A stretch of DNA of 64,000 nt. Origin: Citrobacter tructae (GTDB taxonomy: Bacteria; Pseudomonadota; Gammaproteobacteria; Enterobacterales; Enterobacteriaceae). Within the stretch, counting starts at the first letter, position 1, and each line of letters begins with the position of its first letter. A program made the translations under genes and the position numbers. The stretch is taken from NCBI RefSeq assembly GCF_004684345.1, contig NZ_CP038469.1, positions 4,464,001 through 4,528,000 on the forward strand. The letters are read 5' to 3'. This document shows, one piece after another, positions 41,592 through 51,191 of the stretch. The notes beneath the pieces were generated by a model. It saw only the letters and a list, made by a program, of their open reading frames with translations. It ran no database searches and was not told where the DNA came from.

Positions 41592-43106
41592 TTATGGTGT
41601 TTCCACTTGGGGTTTGCTGTTGCGCTTACGGATCAGGCGTAGTACTGGCGGGATCACGATAACCATCACCGCCATCGCCAGCAGCACTTTTGCCACGCCG
41701 CTGGCCCACAGAATATCCATACTGCCGTTGCTGATCGACAGCGCACGGCGCAGGTTCTGCTCCAGCATTTCCCCCAGCACAAAGCCTAAAATCAACGGCG
41801 ACATCGGGAAGTGCATTTTACGCAAAATGTAGCCAAATACGCCGAGCCCGACCATCAGTACCAGATCGAAGGTGGTGCTGTGCACGGCATACACGCCCAC
41901 GGCTGAAACCGCCGCAATAGCCGGTACCAGGAACCACAGCGGGATGGTCAGCATGCGGGTAAACAGACCGATCAGCGGGATGTTCATTACCAGCAGCATC
42001 ACGTTGGCAATCAGCAGCGCGGCAATTAACCCCCAGACGATATCCGGTTGCTCGGTAAACATCGCCGGACCCGGTGTGATGTTGTACAGCGTCAGCGCAC
42101 CCATCATCACCGCCGTGGTGCCGGAGCCCGGCACGCCGAGCGTCAGCATCGGAATAAATGAGCCGCAGGCCGAGGCGTTGTTTGCCGCCTCCGGCGCGGC
42201 TACGCCGCGAATATCCCCTTTACCGAAGCTGTCGCTGTTACCGCTCAGTTTTTTCTCGGTCATGTAGGTGATCGCACTGGCGATGGTCGCGCCAGCACCG
42301 GGAAGCACGCCGACAAAAAAGCCAATCACCGACGAGCGCAGCGTGGCACCCACGCACTGCGCGCCTTCTTTGGCGTTGAACATCATGCGGCCCGTTTTTC
42401 GCACCAACGCCTGACCGCTGCTGGTATGTTCCAGCATTAACAGTATTTCTGAGACAGAGAACAGCCCAATCACCACCACGATAAACTGTACGCCGTCAGA
42501 GAGATGGACACTGTCAAAGGTGAAGCGATATACCCCGGTATTGGCGTCTACGCCGACGGTCGCAAGGCCAAGACCGATCAGCGCTGCCAGAAATGATTTC
42601 AGTGGGTTTTGCGCCATCATGCTGCCAAGGCAGGCAATGGCGAAGACCATTAAGGCAAAGTATTCCGCCGGACCGAAGGCCAGCGACCATTGGGCCAACG
42701 CCGGGGCAAACAGAATGATACCGCCGATGGCGATGAGCGAGCCAAAGAAAGAGCTGACCGCCGAGATAGAAAGCGCCACGCCGCCGCGTCCTTGTTGCGC
42801 CATTGGGTAGCCGTCGAGGGCGGTCATAATGGCGGCTGCATCGCCGGGCACGTTCAGCAAAATCGACGAGATTCGCCCGCCATATTCACAGCCGATATAG
42901 ACGGTCGCCAGCAGGATCAGTGCAGATTCTGCGGGCAGGTGTAACGCAAAGGCCAGCGGCAGCAGGATCGCCACGCCGTTGATTGGCCCCAGTCCTGGCA
43001 GCAGCCCGACAATAGTGCCGACAAAACAGCCGATCAGCGCGATGACCAGGTTTTCCGGCGTCATCGCCACCGCAAAACCCTGAGAAAGATATATCCAGGT
43101 ATCCAT
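41592..43106 (-). CDS. tctA: Tripartite tricarboxylate transporter large permease TctA
   Basis: Inner-membrane permease of the TctABC citrate/tricarboxylate uptake system driven by an ion gradient. The product is 504 residues with about 12 helices, and the family signature GLLPGLGPINGVAILLPL near residues 38-55 is repeated as GVLPGAGATIASAITY near 265-280. It is the last gene of tctCBA, 10 bases after tctB. Salmonella TctA has the same length. Confidence 0.96.
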   Translation of the reverse strand: MDTWIYLSQGFAVAMTPENLVIALIGCFVGTIVGLLPGLGPINGVAILLPLAFALHLPAESALILLATVYIGCEYGGRISSILLNVPGDAAAIMTALDGYPMAQQGRGGVALSISAVSSFFGSLIAIGGIILFAPALAQWSLAFGPAEYFALMVFAIACLGSMMAQNPLKSFLAALIGLGLATVGVDANTGVYRFTFDSVHLSDGVQFIVVVIGLFSVSEILLMLEHTSSGQALVRKTGRMMFNAKEGAQCVGATLRSSVIGFFVGVLPGAGATIASAITYMTEKKLSGNSDSFGKGDIRGVAAPEAANNASACGSFIPMLTLGVPGSGTTAVMMGALTLYNITPGPAMFTEQPDIVWGLIAALLIANVMLLVMNIPLIGLFTRMLTIPLWFLVPAIAAVSAVGVYAVHSTTFDLVLMVGLGVFGYILRKMHFPMSPLILGFVLGEMLEQNLRRALSISNGSMDILWASGVAKVLLAMAVMVIVIPPVLRLIRKRNSKPQVETP

Positions 43107-43116
43107 CGTTTCTCCG

Positions 43117-43551
43117 TTAACTCAGCCAGGCGCCGAGAGGTAAGGTGACGTCAAGCAGTCGATCGAAGGCATACCACAACAAAATGCCGAGAACCGACCC
43201 GGAAATACCCGCTGCCGGGATGGTGGCCCCGAACAGCAGGCCGATCACCACAGTGAGAATGGCAGTGGCAATAGGGAAGCCCAGCCATTCAAAACCCCAG
43301 GCGTACATAAACAGAATAATCACCATCGTCAGCAGCTTTTGCAGCACGTGGCGACGAGGCCAACTGATGGTGTCCGGGTGGCGCAGTAACAGCGCCACGG
43401 CGCACAGCAGCATCAGACCGATAATGCCCAGCGGAAAGGGCCGTGGCCCAACCGGCTCATAGCTGTATTCGCTGGTGATTTGCCAGGCTACGAATAGCCC
43501 GGCTATACAGAGCAACAGCCAGATACCCGCAAAAATACGATCGCTCATCAT
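43117..43551 (-). CDS. tctB: Tripartite tricarboxylate transporter small permease TctB
   Basis: Small four-helix inner-membrane subunit, 144 residues, with the family pattern of an N-terminal helix pair (IFAGIWLLLCIAGLFVAWQI) and a conserved PxPFPLG block (GPRPFPLGIIGL, about 37-47). It forms the membrane part together with TctA. It is flanked by tctC (14 bases upstream) and tctA (10 bases downstream). Confidence 0.93.
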   Translation of the reverse strand: MMSDRIFAGIWLLLCIAGLFVAWQITSEYSYEPVGPRPFPLGIIGLMLLCAVALLLRHPDTISWPRRHVLQKLLTMVIILFMYAWGFEWLGFPIATAILTVVIGLLFGATIPAAGISGSVLGILLWYAFDRLLDVTLPLGAWLS

Positions 43552-43565
43552 GGTTGCCCCTGCGC

Positions 43566-44543
43566 TTATTTGGCCAGACCGAAGGCTTTTGCCTGCTCAC
43601 GATAATCGGTGACCTGCTTCTTCACGTAGGCATCGAGTTGCTTGCCGCTCATGTTGAATTCAAACAGACCGCGCAGATCGCGCTGCTTTTTAAACTCATC
43701 GGTTTGCTGGAGTTTGCTAAAGGCATCCACCCACCATTGATATTCGGCGTCGCTGACTTTGGGTCCGACGTAGAAACCACGGATGATCGGCCACACGAGG
43801 TCATATCCCTGCTCTTTAGCGGTGGGCACATTGGCTAACTGACCCGGCAGGCGCTGGTCGGAGAACACTGCCAGTACGCGAATTTTGTCGCCGCTGAGAT
43901 ATGGCACCATTTCACTGAGATCGCCGGAGACCACCTGCACGTGATTGCCTATCAGCGCGGTGACTGGTTCGCCGCCGCCCTCAAACGCCACGTAACGCAT
44001 CTTGTGCGGATCGACGTTGGCCTTTTGCGCCAGCAGCGCCGACTTCATCCAGTCCTGGCTACCGATAGAGGCGCCTGCGCCAATCACCACGCTATTAGGA
44101 TCTTTCTCCATCGCCGTCAGCAGGTCTTTCAGCGTCTTCCACGGGGAATCGTTGCGCACGGCAATCATGCCGTAGTCGGTGCCCACGCTCGCCAGCCAGC
44201 GCACATCATCGACGCCGTAGCGGCCAAATTTGCCCTGCGACAGGTTCAGCAGCGAGCCGCCGGAGAAGGCTACCACGGTGCCCGCTTCGGCAGGGCGTTG
44301 CGCGACGATGGCGTTATACGCCACTGCCCCCACGCCGCCTGGCATATAGGTCACGCGCATCGGTTTTTCGATGGCGCCGGTTTCCATCATGCTCACCTGA
44401 ATCAGCTTACAGGTGAGGTCAAAACCTCCGCCGGGTTTCGCCGGGGCGATACATTCGGTGCGCGAGGGCGCTTGTTCCGCCAGAACAGAGGTACTTATCA
44501 GTAACATGCTTGCAGTAAGGGTACGAAGTAATTGTTTTTTCAT
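43566..44543 (-). CDS. tctC: Tricarboxylate-binding periplasmic protein TctC
   Basis: Extracytoplasmic solute receptor of the TTT/Bug family, 325 residues, with a Sec signal peptide (MKKQLLRTLTASMLLISTSVLA). The family citrate-loop region APAKPGGGFDLTCKLIQ is near residues 33-49. It is the first gene of tctCBA, divergent from tctDE across 152 bases. In Salmonella it binds citrate, fluorocitrate and tricarballylate. Confidence 0.96.
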   Translation of the reverse strand: MKKQLLRTLTASMLLISTSVLAEQAPSRTECIAPAKPGGGFDLTCKLIQVSMMETGAIEKPMRVTYMPGGVGAVAYNAIVAQRPAEAGTVVAFSGGSLLNLSQGKFGRYGVDDVRWLASVGTDYGMIAVRNDSPWKTLKDLLTAMEKDPNSVVIGAGASIGSQDWMKSALLAQKANVDPHKMRYVAFEGGGEPVTALIGNHVQVVSGDLSEMVPYLSGDKIRVLAVFSDQRLPGQLANVPTAKEQGYDLVWPIIRGFYVGPKVSDAEYQWWVDAFSKLQQTDEFKKQRDLRGLFEFNMSGKQLDAYVKKQVTDYREQAKAFGLAK

Positions 44544-44649
44544 TATTTATCCTCACGCCGGATGACCGGATTTCGGGTACGGAAGATTATTTTTGTGATT
44601 ATGTGAGCCGATGTGTAGCAGTTCGGTTGCGTGATTGTTAAAACATTAA

Positions 44650-44669
44650 CCTTTCAATTCCCTTTCAAT
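44650..44669. promoter_or_regulatory. Candidate TctD-binding direct repeat
   Basis: CCTTTCAAT occurs at 44650-44658 and again at 44661-44669, an 11-base period that places both on one helix face, as for dimers of OmpR-type response regulators. It lies in the divergent tctC/tctD intergenic region, 27-46 bases ahead of tctD. Confidence 0.6.
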
Positions 44670-44695
44670 GCGGCAGAAACTTTACAGGATGTGAT

Positions 44696-45370
44696 ATGCG
44701 TCTCTTATTAGCGGAAGATAACCGTGAACTTGCTCACTGGCTGGAGAAAGCGCTGGTGCAAAACGGTTTTGCCGTTGACTGCGTTTTTGACGGTTTGGCA
44801 GCCGATCACCTATTACATAGCGAAACCTACGCGCTGGCGGTGCTGGACATCAATATGCCGGGACTAGATGGCCTTGAGGTGGTTCAGCGGCTGCGTAAGC
44901 GCGGGCAGACGCTCCCCGTTCTGCTGTTGACGGCGCGCAGCGCGGTGGCGGATCGGGTGAAGGGACTCAACGCAGGCGCTGATGACTATCTGGCGAAGCC
45001 ATTTGAAATCGAAGAGCTTGATGCCCGGCTACGGGCGCTGCTGCGGCGTAGCGCGGGCCAGGTACAGGGCATCCAGCAGTTGGGCGCGCTGGCGTTTCAC
45101 GATGAAGGTTACTTTCTGCTGCAGGGACAACCGCTGGCGCTAACGCCACGCGAACAGGCGCTGCTGACGGTGCTGATGTACCGGCGGTTGCGTCCGGTCT
45201 CGCGCCAGCAGTTGTTCGAACAGGTCTTCAGCTTGAGTGATGAGGTCAGCCCTGAAAGCATTGAACTCTACATCCACCGTCTGCGTAAAAAATTGCACGG
45301 AAGCGACGTGCGTATCGCGACCCTGCGCGGCCTGGGCTATGTGCTGGAGCGCAGCGATGAAGTGGGTTAA
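44696..45370 (+). CDS. tctD: Response regulator TctD
   Basis: OmpR-family two-component regulator of the tct operon, 224 residues as in Salmonella. The receiver domain (1-115) has the acidic pocket ED at 7-8, phospho-acceptor Asp51 (VLDINMPGLDG) and the conserved Lys in YLAKPFE (about 101). The C-terminal winged helix (about 125-220) has HRLRKKL. It is activated by TctE, whose start overlaps its end by 14 bases. Confidence 0.95.
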   Translation: MRLLLAEDNRELAHWLEKALVQNGFAVDCVFDGLAADHLLHSETYALAVLDINMPGLDGLEVVQRLRKRGQTLPVLLLTARSAVADRVKGLNAGADDYLAKPFEIEELDARLRALLRRSAGQVQGIQQLGALAFHDEGYFLLQGQPLALTPREQALLTVLMYRRLRPVSRQQLFEQVFSLSDEVSPESIELYIHRLRKKLHGSDVRIATLRGLGYVLERSDEVG

Positions 45371-46808
45371 GCCTCAGTCGCTGTACCTGCAACTGCTGAT
45401 GTTTCTTGGCCTGCCGCTGCTATTGCTGTGGGGGCTGTCGGCATTTAACAGCTATGTCAGCGCACTACAGGCGGCGACCCAGGCGTATGACCGGACGCTG
45501 CTTTCGTCGGCGAGAACGGTATCCGAGCGGCTGGTGGTGCGCAATACACAGCTGGAAGTGAACGTGCCGTGGGTGGTGCTGGACAGCTTTGAACTGAACA
45601 TGAACGACAGGCTGTACTACAAGGTGGTGGACCCGGCGGGTAAGGTGATTTCAGGCTATGACGATTTACCACAGATGCCGCCTGCCACCTCGCGCACCCA
45701 GTTATACCCGGCGCTGGCGTGGTTTTATCATACCGAATATCGCGGCGAGGCAATCCGCGTGGCGCGTCTGCTCCAGCCAGTGAATGAAGGCGGGATTGTT
45801 GGTATGGCGGAGATTTATGTTGCTGAAACGCTGCAATCGCGTCGCTATCTGGCGCGACAGTTACTGTTTTCCTCGTGGGTTTCGCAAGGGCTGTTGGTGC
45901 TACTGACGCTGGTGCTGGTGGGCTGGTTACTGCGCCGGGTATTACGCCCGATGCGCCAGTTGTCATCGCTGATGGTTCGTCGCGAGCCGGGACTCTTGAC
46001 GCCGCTGCCGGAGCTGCTGCCTTGGTCGGAAACCCGCCTGCTGATTGTGGCATTCAACCGCTACATCGACCGACTACGTGCGCTTATTTCGCGTCAGGAA
46101 CGTTTTAGCGCAGATGCTTCTCATCAATTAAAAACCCCGCTGGCGGTGCTGAAAACCCAGGCGGCGGTCGCCCTCGCCAGCCCGCAACCGCAGCAGTGGT
46201 ATGAGAGTTTACAGGCCATGAGCACAACGCTAGATGACACCATTCAACTGACGGAAAGGTTATTACAGCTTTCTGCGGTGAAGCGTAAAGAGCAGGGGGA
46301 AAGGCACTTTTCACCGGTCAATCTGCTTGAGGTGGTGCAAACCAGTTGTTTTACCCGCCTGGCGCAGGCGCGCAGCAAAGCTATCGATCTCGGCTATGAA
46401 GGGGAGCAGGGCGCGGTGTGGATTGAAGGGGATGATGTTCTGCTCGGTGAGCTGTGCGGGAATCTGCTGGATAATGCGCTGAAGTACACGCCTGCGCAGG
46501 GAATGGTGACCGCCCGCCTGCTGCGTGAGGGAGAAAGTGTGGTGCTGATGGTTGAGGACAGCGGGCCCGGCATTGATGACGATCGGGTGCATCAGGTGCT
46601 GTTACCGTTTCATCGCCTGGACAACGTGGGCAACGTCCCCGGCGCAGGGATAGGGTTGGCGCTGGTCAATGATATTGCTCGTCTGCACCGCACACATCCG
46701 CAGCTTTCACGGAGTGAAGCATTAGGCGGGCTAAGCGTTCGGGTACGGTTTTTGTGCCTGGTGTGTGAAGAGCAGGACGATCGGCATCGTCCTGCTCCTG
46801 TTATTTAA
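45357..46808 (+). CDS. tctE: Sensor histidine kinase TctE
   Basis: Inner-membrane tricarboxylate sensor of 483 residues from MKWVKPQSLYLQLLMFL. Two transmembrane helices (about 10-30 and 170-192) flank a periplasmic sensor domain. A HAMP region follows, then the H-box FSADASHQLKTPLAVL with phospho-acceptor His256 and an ATPase domain with GNLLDNALKYTP, VEDSGPGIDDD and GAGIGLALV. The Salmonella protein is about 471 residues; the extra tail here (CLVCEEQDDRHRPAPVI) is encoded by a hairpin-forming sequence and reaches eight bases into the end of the convergent fimbrial gene. The start used overlaps tctD and has GGAG nearby. Confidence 0.94.
   Translation: MKWVKPQSLYLQLLMFLGLPLLLLWGLSAFNSYVSALQAATQAYDRTLLSSARTVSERLVVRNTQLEVNVPWVVLDSFELNMNDRLYYKVVDPAGKVISGYDDLPQMPPATSRTQLYPALAWFYHTEYRGEAIRVARLLQPVNEGGIVGMAEIYVAETLQSRRYLARQLLFSSWVSQGLLVLLTLVLVGWLLRRVLRPMRQLSSLMVRREPGLLTPLPELLPWSETRLLIVAFNRYIDRLRALISRQERFSADASHQLKTPLAVLKTQAAVALASPQPQQWYESLQAMSTTLDDTIQLTERLLQLSAVKRKEQGERHFSPVNLLEVVQTSCFTRLAQARSKAIDLGYEGEQGAVWIEGDDVLLGELCGNLLDNALKYTPAQGMVTARLLREGESVVLMVEDSGPGIDDDRVHQVLLPFHRLDNVGNVPGAGIGLALVNDIARLHRTHPQLSRSEALGGLSVRVRFLCLVCEEQDDRHRPAPVI
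46771..46796. terminator. Stem-loop shared by the ends of tctE and the adhesin gene
   Basis: A perfect 11-bp stem (AGCAGGACGAT / ATCGTCCTGCT) with a four-base loop lies inside the last codons of tctE and just past the stop of the convergent fimbrial adhesin gene. It lacks a T tract on either strand but is the only structure able to separate the two transcripts. Confidence 0.55.
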
Positions 46809-47883
46809 AGGTCACCGTCGCGTTGACCGGGATACTAAATGTGCCGGGCTGTGGTGGATTTTTCAGCCAGAACAGGGTTGCCATGAACTCTTTGCGCCGA
46901 CTGTCGCTCTGGTTGGTAAAAGCGCCGCTGGTAAAATCGATACGGTTGCCGCTGATAATATCCCCGGAACCGGGCTGCGCTGCATCCTGGAGCGTAATGC
47001 CAATATCCGGTGTACCCTGACCGGTAAAAACTGCGCCGCTGTTTTGCGTGGTGCCGGTAAACGTCACCGCGTAGTTGATGCCGCGACATTCATGCTTCCC
47101 GGCGGCTTCTGCGGCGATAACGGCAAACTGTTTACTGTGGCTGTTATCTTTTCCTGTTTTTGCTTCGGTAATGCTGATCCTGCCAAACTCGACGGTATCT
47201 GTTCCCTTGTCAGAGGTGACAGAGACGATCGGTTCACAGTTGATATAACTGATGTTATTCAGGCCAGTCAGTGCGGGGCCAAAGTTTTTTGCCGGATTGC
47301 TGGCGGAACAATGCGTACCGCAGGCGTTAATGCTGCCAACACCGTCGACGACGAAAACTTTATTGATAGTACGACCCGCCAGCGCAGGCAAAGGGTCCGG
47401 GAGCTTCCCGGTGGCGACCAGACTGAGGTTAAAGGTGAAGGAAAAGGTTTGCGGGAGTGCCTGGCAGGCGCTGGTATTTCGGTGGTTGTTGCTACTGCAG
47501 TAGTTGTTTGAGTTTATTCTGGGCAGCGTTGCCTGATATTGAGTGGTTACGGCCTGCGCGCTCTGATCGTAGGAACGACCATCTATGCTCACCACCAGTT
47601 TCATATTGGTTCCCTGCAGAAAATGCGCGAATTCATGATCGGGGTCGATGTAGATTCTGGCAGCTTCGCCCTGGGGCATATGGTCTGTGTCGCGGCAAGT
47701 GACGCTAACGGTCTGTGAATTGGACACCCAAACGGTGTCCCCGGCAGCGGTACTGTGGCTGATTTTAATCGGATCAACGTGCACAGAGACGCTGTTCGCC
47801 GTACATGTAACCGCATAGCTTGTACTACTGAAGATCGGCAGGCAAAGCAGCAGCACGAGTTTAACTATGTTTAACGGGTTCAT
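46801..47883 (-). CDS. Fimbrial tip adhesin-like protein
   Basis: A 360-residue secreted protein, last gene of a chaperone-usher operon. The signal peptide is MNPLNIVKLVLLLCLPIFSS up to TSYA, then VTCTANS. The N-terminal half (about 25-190) is the adhesin-type domain. The C-terminal half ends in a pilin-type donor-accepting domain with paired cysteines (YINCEP, KHECRG) and the terminal beta-zipper strand PVNATVTFK. Length and position match tip adhesins of the YraK/YehA/YbgO kind in four-gene E. coli operons. A GTG three codons upstream is possible, but the ATG at 47883 has AAGGTG at the right distance. Receptor unknown. Confidence 0.85.
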   Translation of the reverse strand: MNPLNIVKLVLLLCLPIFSSTSYAVTCTANSVSVHVDPIKISHSTAAGDTVWVSNSQTVSVTCRDTDHMPQGEAARIYIDPDHEFAHFLQGTNMKLVVSIDGRSYDQSAQAVTTQYQATLPRINSNNYCSSNNHRNTSACQALPQTFSFTFNLSLVATGKLPDPLPALAGRTINKVFVVDGVGSINACGTHCSASNPAKNFGPALTGLNNISYINCEPIVSVTSDKGTDTVEFGRISITEAKTGKDNSHSKQFAVIAAEAAGKHECRGINYAVTFTGTTQNSGAVFTGQGTPDIGITLQDAAQPGSGDIISGNRIDFTSGAFTNQSDSRRKEFMATLFWLKNPPQPGTFSIPVNATVTFK

Positions 47884-47893
47884 TGATAGCACC

Positions 47894-50452
47894 TTACGAG
47901 CCGACGCATTGGGCGGTAATTTGTGTATATCCGATTTTCTTCACCGGCTGGTTATGGTTATCCGGCATCTGAATAAAGCAGTGTTCATCTGGATGAGAGC
48001 CCCAGCGCACTTCCAGGCGCGAATTATCTTCAATGCCACTGGCATACAGTGCGCCATGCAAACCTACCAGGCCGTGATTGCGACCCTTGGCATCCCGCAC
48101 GATCGCACCGACCGGGGGGGCAATGTCGCCAGGTATTACGGCATTCACCAGATAGTTGCGACCGCTGAAAGTTTCAAACACTACTTTGCTGATGGCTTTC
48201 TCTGTCGGGACAATTTTTTTCTGTGCCTGGGGAATATCCAGACCAGCGCCAATATCGGCGGTATTCAGACTCACCACGTTGTAATGCCAGGCATCTGCCG
48301 CAGTCAGGACCGCATAGCCGTTACCGTCTATCGCTACGCCGTTTTGTTGCTGGACATGGACTCCGTCGGCATTTTTGGCCTCGACCAACACCATGGTGTC
48401 ACCCGGAGAGTGCATAAGTGTAACGCCGCCTGCGTGCAGCATCGCACCGCCGCTGATGCCCATATTCATATTCTGGTAGTTTTGCCCAGCGCTATAGCCT
48501 CCCTGAACGTTCATTTTGTCGCCTTGCCAGGCGGCGTTAACGCCGGCAGCGGAATCCCGCCGATCGGTGGTACTGCCCTGAACGCCCCAGCTCAGGCGAT
48601 CGTCAAATGCCGTGTTGCTGTAGCTGGTGGAGTAACTGTCACCATTCTGCTGGCTATGCATCATGTTGGCAGAGACAAAGCCGTGACTGTCCATGAAATC
48701 GAACGGGATGGATAACGTCAGGTTGATACTGCGGTCCTGGTAGTCGTACTGGTTGTGGGTATCCTGCACGTATACGCTCCAGTTGAGTTTCCCCAGAGTA
48801 TCGTTGTAACCCAGCTGTATCGTGCGGTCGTGACTCCCGTCGTGCCAGTAGTTTTGCTGGCTGGCGCTGATGTAAAGCGAGGCGTTGTCCCACAAGCGCT
48901 GGTTAACAGAAACCTCAAAACGTTGGCGGCGATTATTGTAGTTACTGGTGTAGTAATGCTTCTTGTTGTGCTGCTCGCCAGGGTAACGCAGTTGCTGATT
49001 GGGGTCGTCATAGGCGATATCGTAATAGCCTGAGGACCAGCTGTTATGCTCGTTAATGGTGTCGCTAAAGCTGTAATAGCCGGATGTATTGTAGCGGTAG
49101 CCAACCAGACGGAAATCCGTGCCGTACTGATTAAGCGATTTAGAATACAGGAAACGGTAACTTTGCCCTGTGGATGCTTCGCCGCTGGCAAGTTGCGCTC
49201 TGGCGGTGGTGATATCGAAGGAGATCGCGCCAAACTGATGCAGATCCTGAGCCACCCCGGAGGCAATTGCGTTGTAACTTTCCGCCGTCAGTAAACCGCC
49301 GTACAGCGTCGTTCCAGAGCTGAGGCCATAGCTCAACGTTCCCTGGACAAAACGAGGCTGCCAGCCACCACTGTAACCGTCACGGTATTCCCCCGCCGTA
49401 AACTGAAAGCGGCTATTATCTGCGCGTAGCATGTTCGGTACCGCTGAATAAGGCACACTGAAATTGCGACGGCTGCCATCGGCCTCAATAACGGTAACAT
49501 CCAGATCGCCACTCTGGTTGCTGGGGTTAATATCGTCGATGTCAAACGCGCCCGGCGCGACATTTTTACTGTAGATCAGGTAGCCATTTTGTCGGATTTC
49601 TATTGTGGCATTGCTGTTGGCGACGCCGCGTACGACCGGGGCAAAGTCGCGTTGGCTATCAGGCAACATATTTTCATCACTGGTGAGCTGTGCCCCGGTA
49701 AACTGGATACTGTCGAACACATTGTCATCCGTGTAGGTTTGCCCAATGCGCAAGCGGCTACGTAACACAATAATATTGCGCTCCACCCACGTAGAAACAG
49801 CCTGCCACTGGCGACCTGAACCGCTGGCGTAGCTGAACGTGGACTGGTTACGGAAATGCCATCCCGCCAGGTTGATGCCGTTGGCAAAACTGGCAAAGAC
49901 GGAGTCATGATCCTGACCCTGTTCAGTCAGGCGGGTGGTATTTGCGTTGTAGCCGACAAAAGCGGCATTAATCCCATCGTCGTAGGCAGACTCCGGGACA
50001 GCATCATGTGCAGTCGAGAGCAGAAAAGCCTCCGGCACTGAAATATCAATGCGCTGGTAGTTTGCATCTGCCGTCAGGCGGCTGTTTGCTATCAGCGCAG
50101 TGAGCTCAATGCAGGTATCGGTGCGGTCATCCGGGATTTTAATCCCGTATCTGCGCAGATCGTCAGCGCTCAGGCAAGGTTGTGGCTTGCCTTCTGGCTG
50201 ACGTCTTTTGAAGGCAACATTGCGTGTCTCAACGAAGTTATGATCAAGATAAATATCGTATTCAAACGTCCCTTCGCTAAGCCCATCATTACGGGCTATT
50301 TGCACAACAGAGGTGATATTTTGCGCACCATGCACAAAGCGGGTATTAAACTGTGGTGCTCCGTTGGCGTAAGCAGGCATACACAGGACCAACGTTGACA
50401 GCGTAAAGACCTTTTCCTTAAACCGCTGCGGTTGCTTATTTTTTATCATCAT
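47894..50452 (-). CDS. Fimbrial outer-membrane usher
   Basis: Outer-membrane assembly platform of 852 residues. A signal peptide lies in MMIKNKQPQRFKEKVFTLST up to PAYA. The N-terminal chaperone-binding domain starts at QFNTRFVHG, then comes a 24-strand barrel with plug (SDENMLPDSQRDFAPVVRGVA at the usual place) and C-terminal domains with a final Cys pair (DEHCFIQMP, ITAQCVGS). The frame is open 22 codons upstream inside the chaperone gene; AAGGG before the ATG at 50452 fixes the start. It lies 13 bases after the chaperone gene. Confidence 0.93.
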   Translation of the reverse strand: MMIKNKQPQRFKEKVFTLSTLVLCMPAYANGAPQFNTRFVHGAQNITSVVQIARNDGLSEGTFEYDIYLDHNFVETRNVAFKRRQPEGKPQPCLSADDLRRYGIKIPDDRTDTCIELTALIANSRLTADANYQRIDISVPEAFLLSTAHDAVPESAYDDGINAAFVGYNANTTRLTEQGQDHDSVFASFANGINLAGWHFRNQSTFSYASGSGRQWQAVSTWVERNIIVLRSRLRIGQTYTDDNVFDSIQFTGAQLTSDENMLPDSQRDFAPVVRGVANSNATIEIRQNGYLIYSKNVAPGAFDIDDINPSNQSGDLDVTVIEADGSRRNFSVPYSAVPNMLRADNSRFQFTAGEYRDGYSGGWQPRFVQGTLSYGLSSGTTLYGGLLTAESYNAIASGVAQDLHQFGAISFDITTARAQLASGEASTGQSYRFLYSKSLNQYGTDFRLVGYRYNTSGYYSFSDTINEHNSWSSGYYDIAYDDPNQQLRYPGEQHNKKHYYTSNYNNRRQRFEVSVNQRLWDNASLYISASQQNYWHDGSHDRTIQLGYNDTLGKLNWSVYVQDTHNQYDYQDRSINLTLSIPFDFMDSHGFVSANMMHSQQNGDSYSTSYSNTAFDDRLSWGVQGSTTDRRDSAAGVNAAWQGDKMNVQGGYSAGQNYQNMNMGISGGAMLHAGGVTLMHSPGDTMVLVEAKNADGVHVQQQNGVAIDGNGYAVLTAADAWHYNVVSLNTADIGAGLDIPQAQKKIVPTEKAISKVVFETFSGRNYLVNAVIPGDIAPPVGAIVRDAKGRNHGLVGLHGALYASGIEDNSRLEVRWGSHPDEHCFIQMPDNHNQPVKKIGYTQITAQCVGS

Positions 50453-50465
50453 TGCAACCCTTGAC

Positions 50466-51137
50466 TTAATAACACGATACCGGGATGTTATTGACCGCGT
50501 TAGTGCCGCCGTAATCATCTACCCAATTAAAACCGATATAGCTGACTTTTTGCTGTGGCAGCGTAAACGTGCGTTCGCCATGAGGATTGACCATATCGGC
50601 ATCAACGTTTTGCCCGTTAATATGCAATTGCGTCAGAGAAATATGTAACGGTGTCGGATTAACTGCACGCAGAGTATTGCCGTGACACTGCCACTGTAAT
50701 TTCTCGACCGCTTCAGGTAGCGTTATATTCAATCCCGCAGGGCGATAAAAAATTTTGATGCGAATGCGCTGCGCCAGTTGTAAGGTATTTTCATCGTTTT
50801 CAATGGTGGGGATTTCCTGCACATTAATCCACAATACAGATTCAACATCCTGGGGAAAACCGTTGCCCTGGTAAATAGCCCGCAACACGGCGGATTTATG
50901 GCCGTCGAGTTTCAGTATTGGCGGCGTAATTATCATTGGCAGATTGGCTGGCGTCTCATCCGGATTACCATTATCCAGCCACGTTTGTACCATATATGGT
51001 TTGTCTGTATTATTGTTGACGTCAAACATCGCCGCTTTATCGTTCTCATTATAAATAACGCGTGTTTGACCCAAGTTAATAGCGCTGTGAGCGGTGCTAA
51101 CAACGCACAGCAACAGAGAAAAGAATACTTTATTCAT
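50466..51137 (-). CDS. Periplasmic fimbrial chaperone
   Basis: PapD-like chaperone, 223 residues, with signal peptide MNKVFFSLLLCVVSTAHS and two Ig-like domains. The conserved F1-G1 region (ENTLQLAQRIRIKIFYRPAGL) supplies the strand that completes pilin subunits, and the N-domain YNENDKAAMFDVNN holds the usual contact. The ATG at 51137 is preferred over a GTG three codons earlier. It is the second gene of the operon. Confidence 0.92.
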   Translation of the reverse strand: MNKVFFSLLLCVVSTAHSAINLGQTRVIYNENDKAAMFDVNNNTDKPYMVQTWLDNGNPDETPANLPMIITPPILKLDGHKSAVLRAIYQGNGFPQDVESVLWINVQEIPTIENDENTLQLAQRIRIKIFYRPAGLNITLPEAVEKLQWQCHGNTLRAVNPTPLHISLTQLHINGQNVDADMVNPHGERTFTLPQQKVSYIGFNWVDDYGGTNAVNNIPVSCY

Positions 51138-51191
51138 CAGGTGCACTTTCCAGATTCAGGGAAGAGTGCCATCCATAGCAATCAACGTCCG

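Noticed and set aside
47867..48715. 282-codon plus-strand frame inside the usher gene, and a 248-codon frame inside the adhesin gene
   Set aside because: Both are antisense to clearly recognised fimbrial genes, with no ribosome-binding site or recognisable domain.
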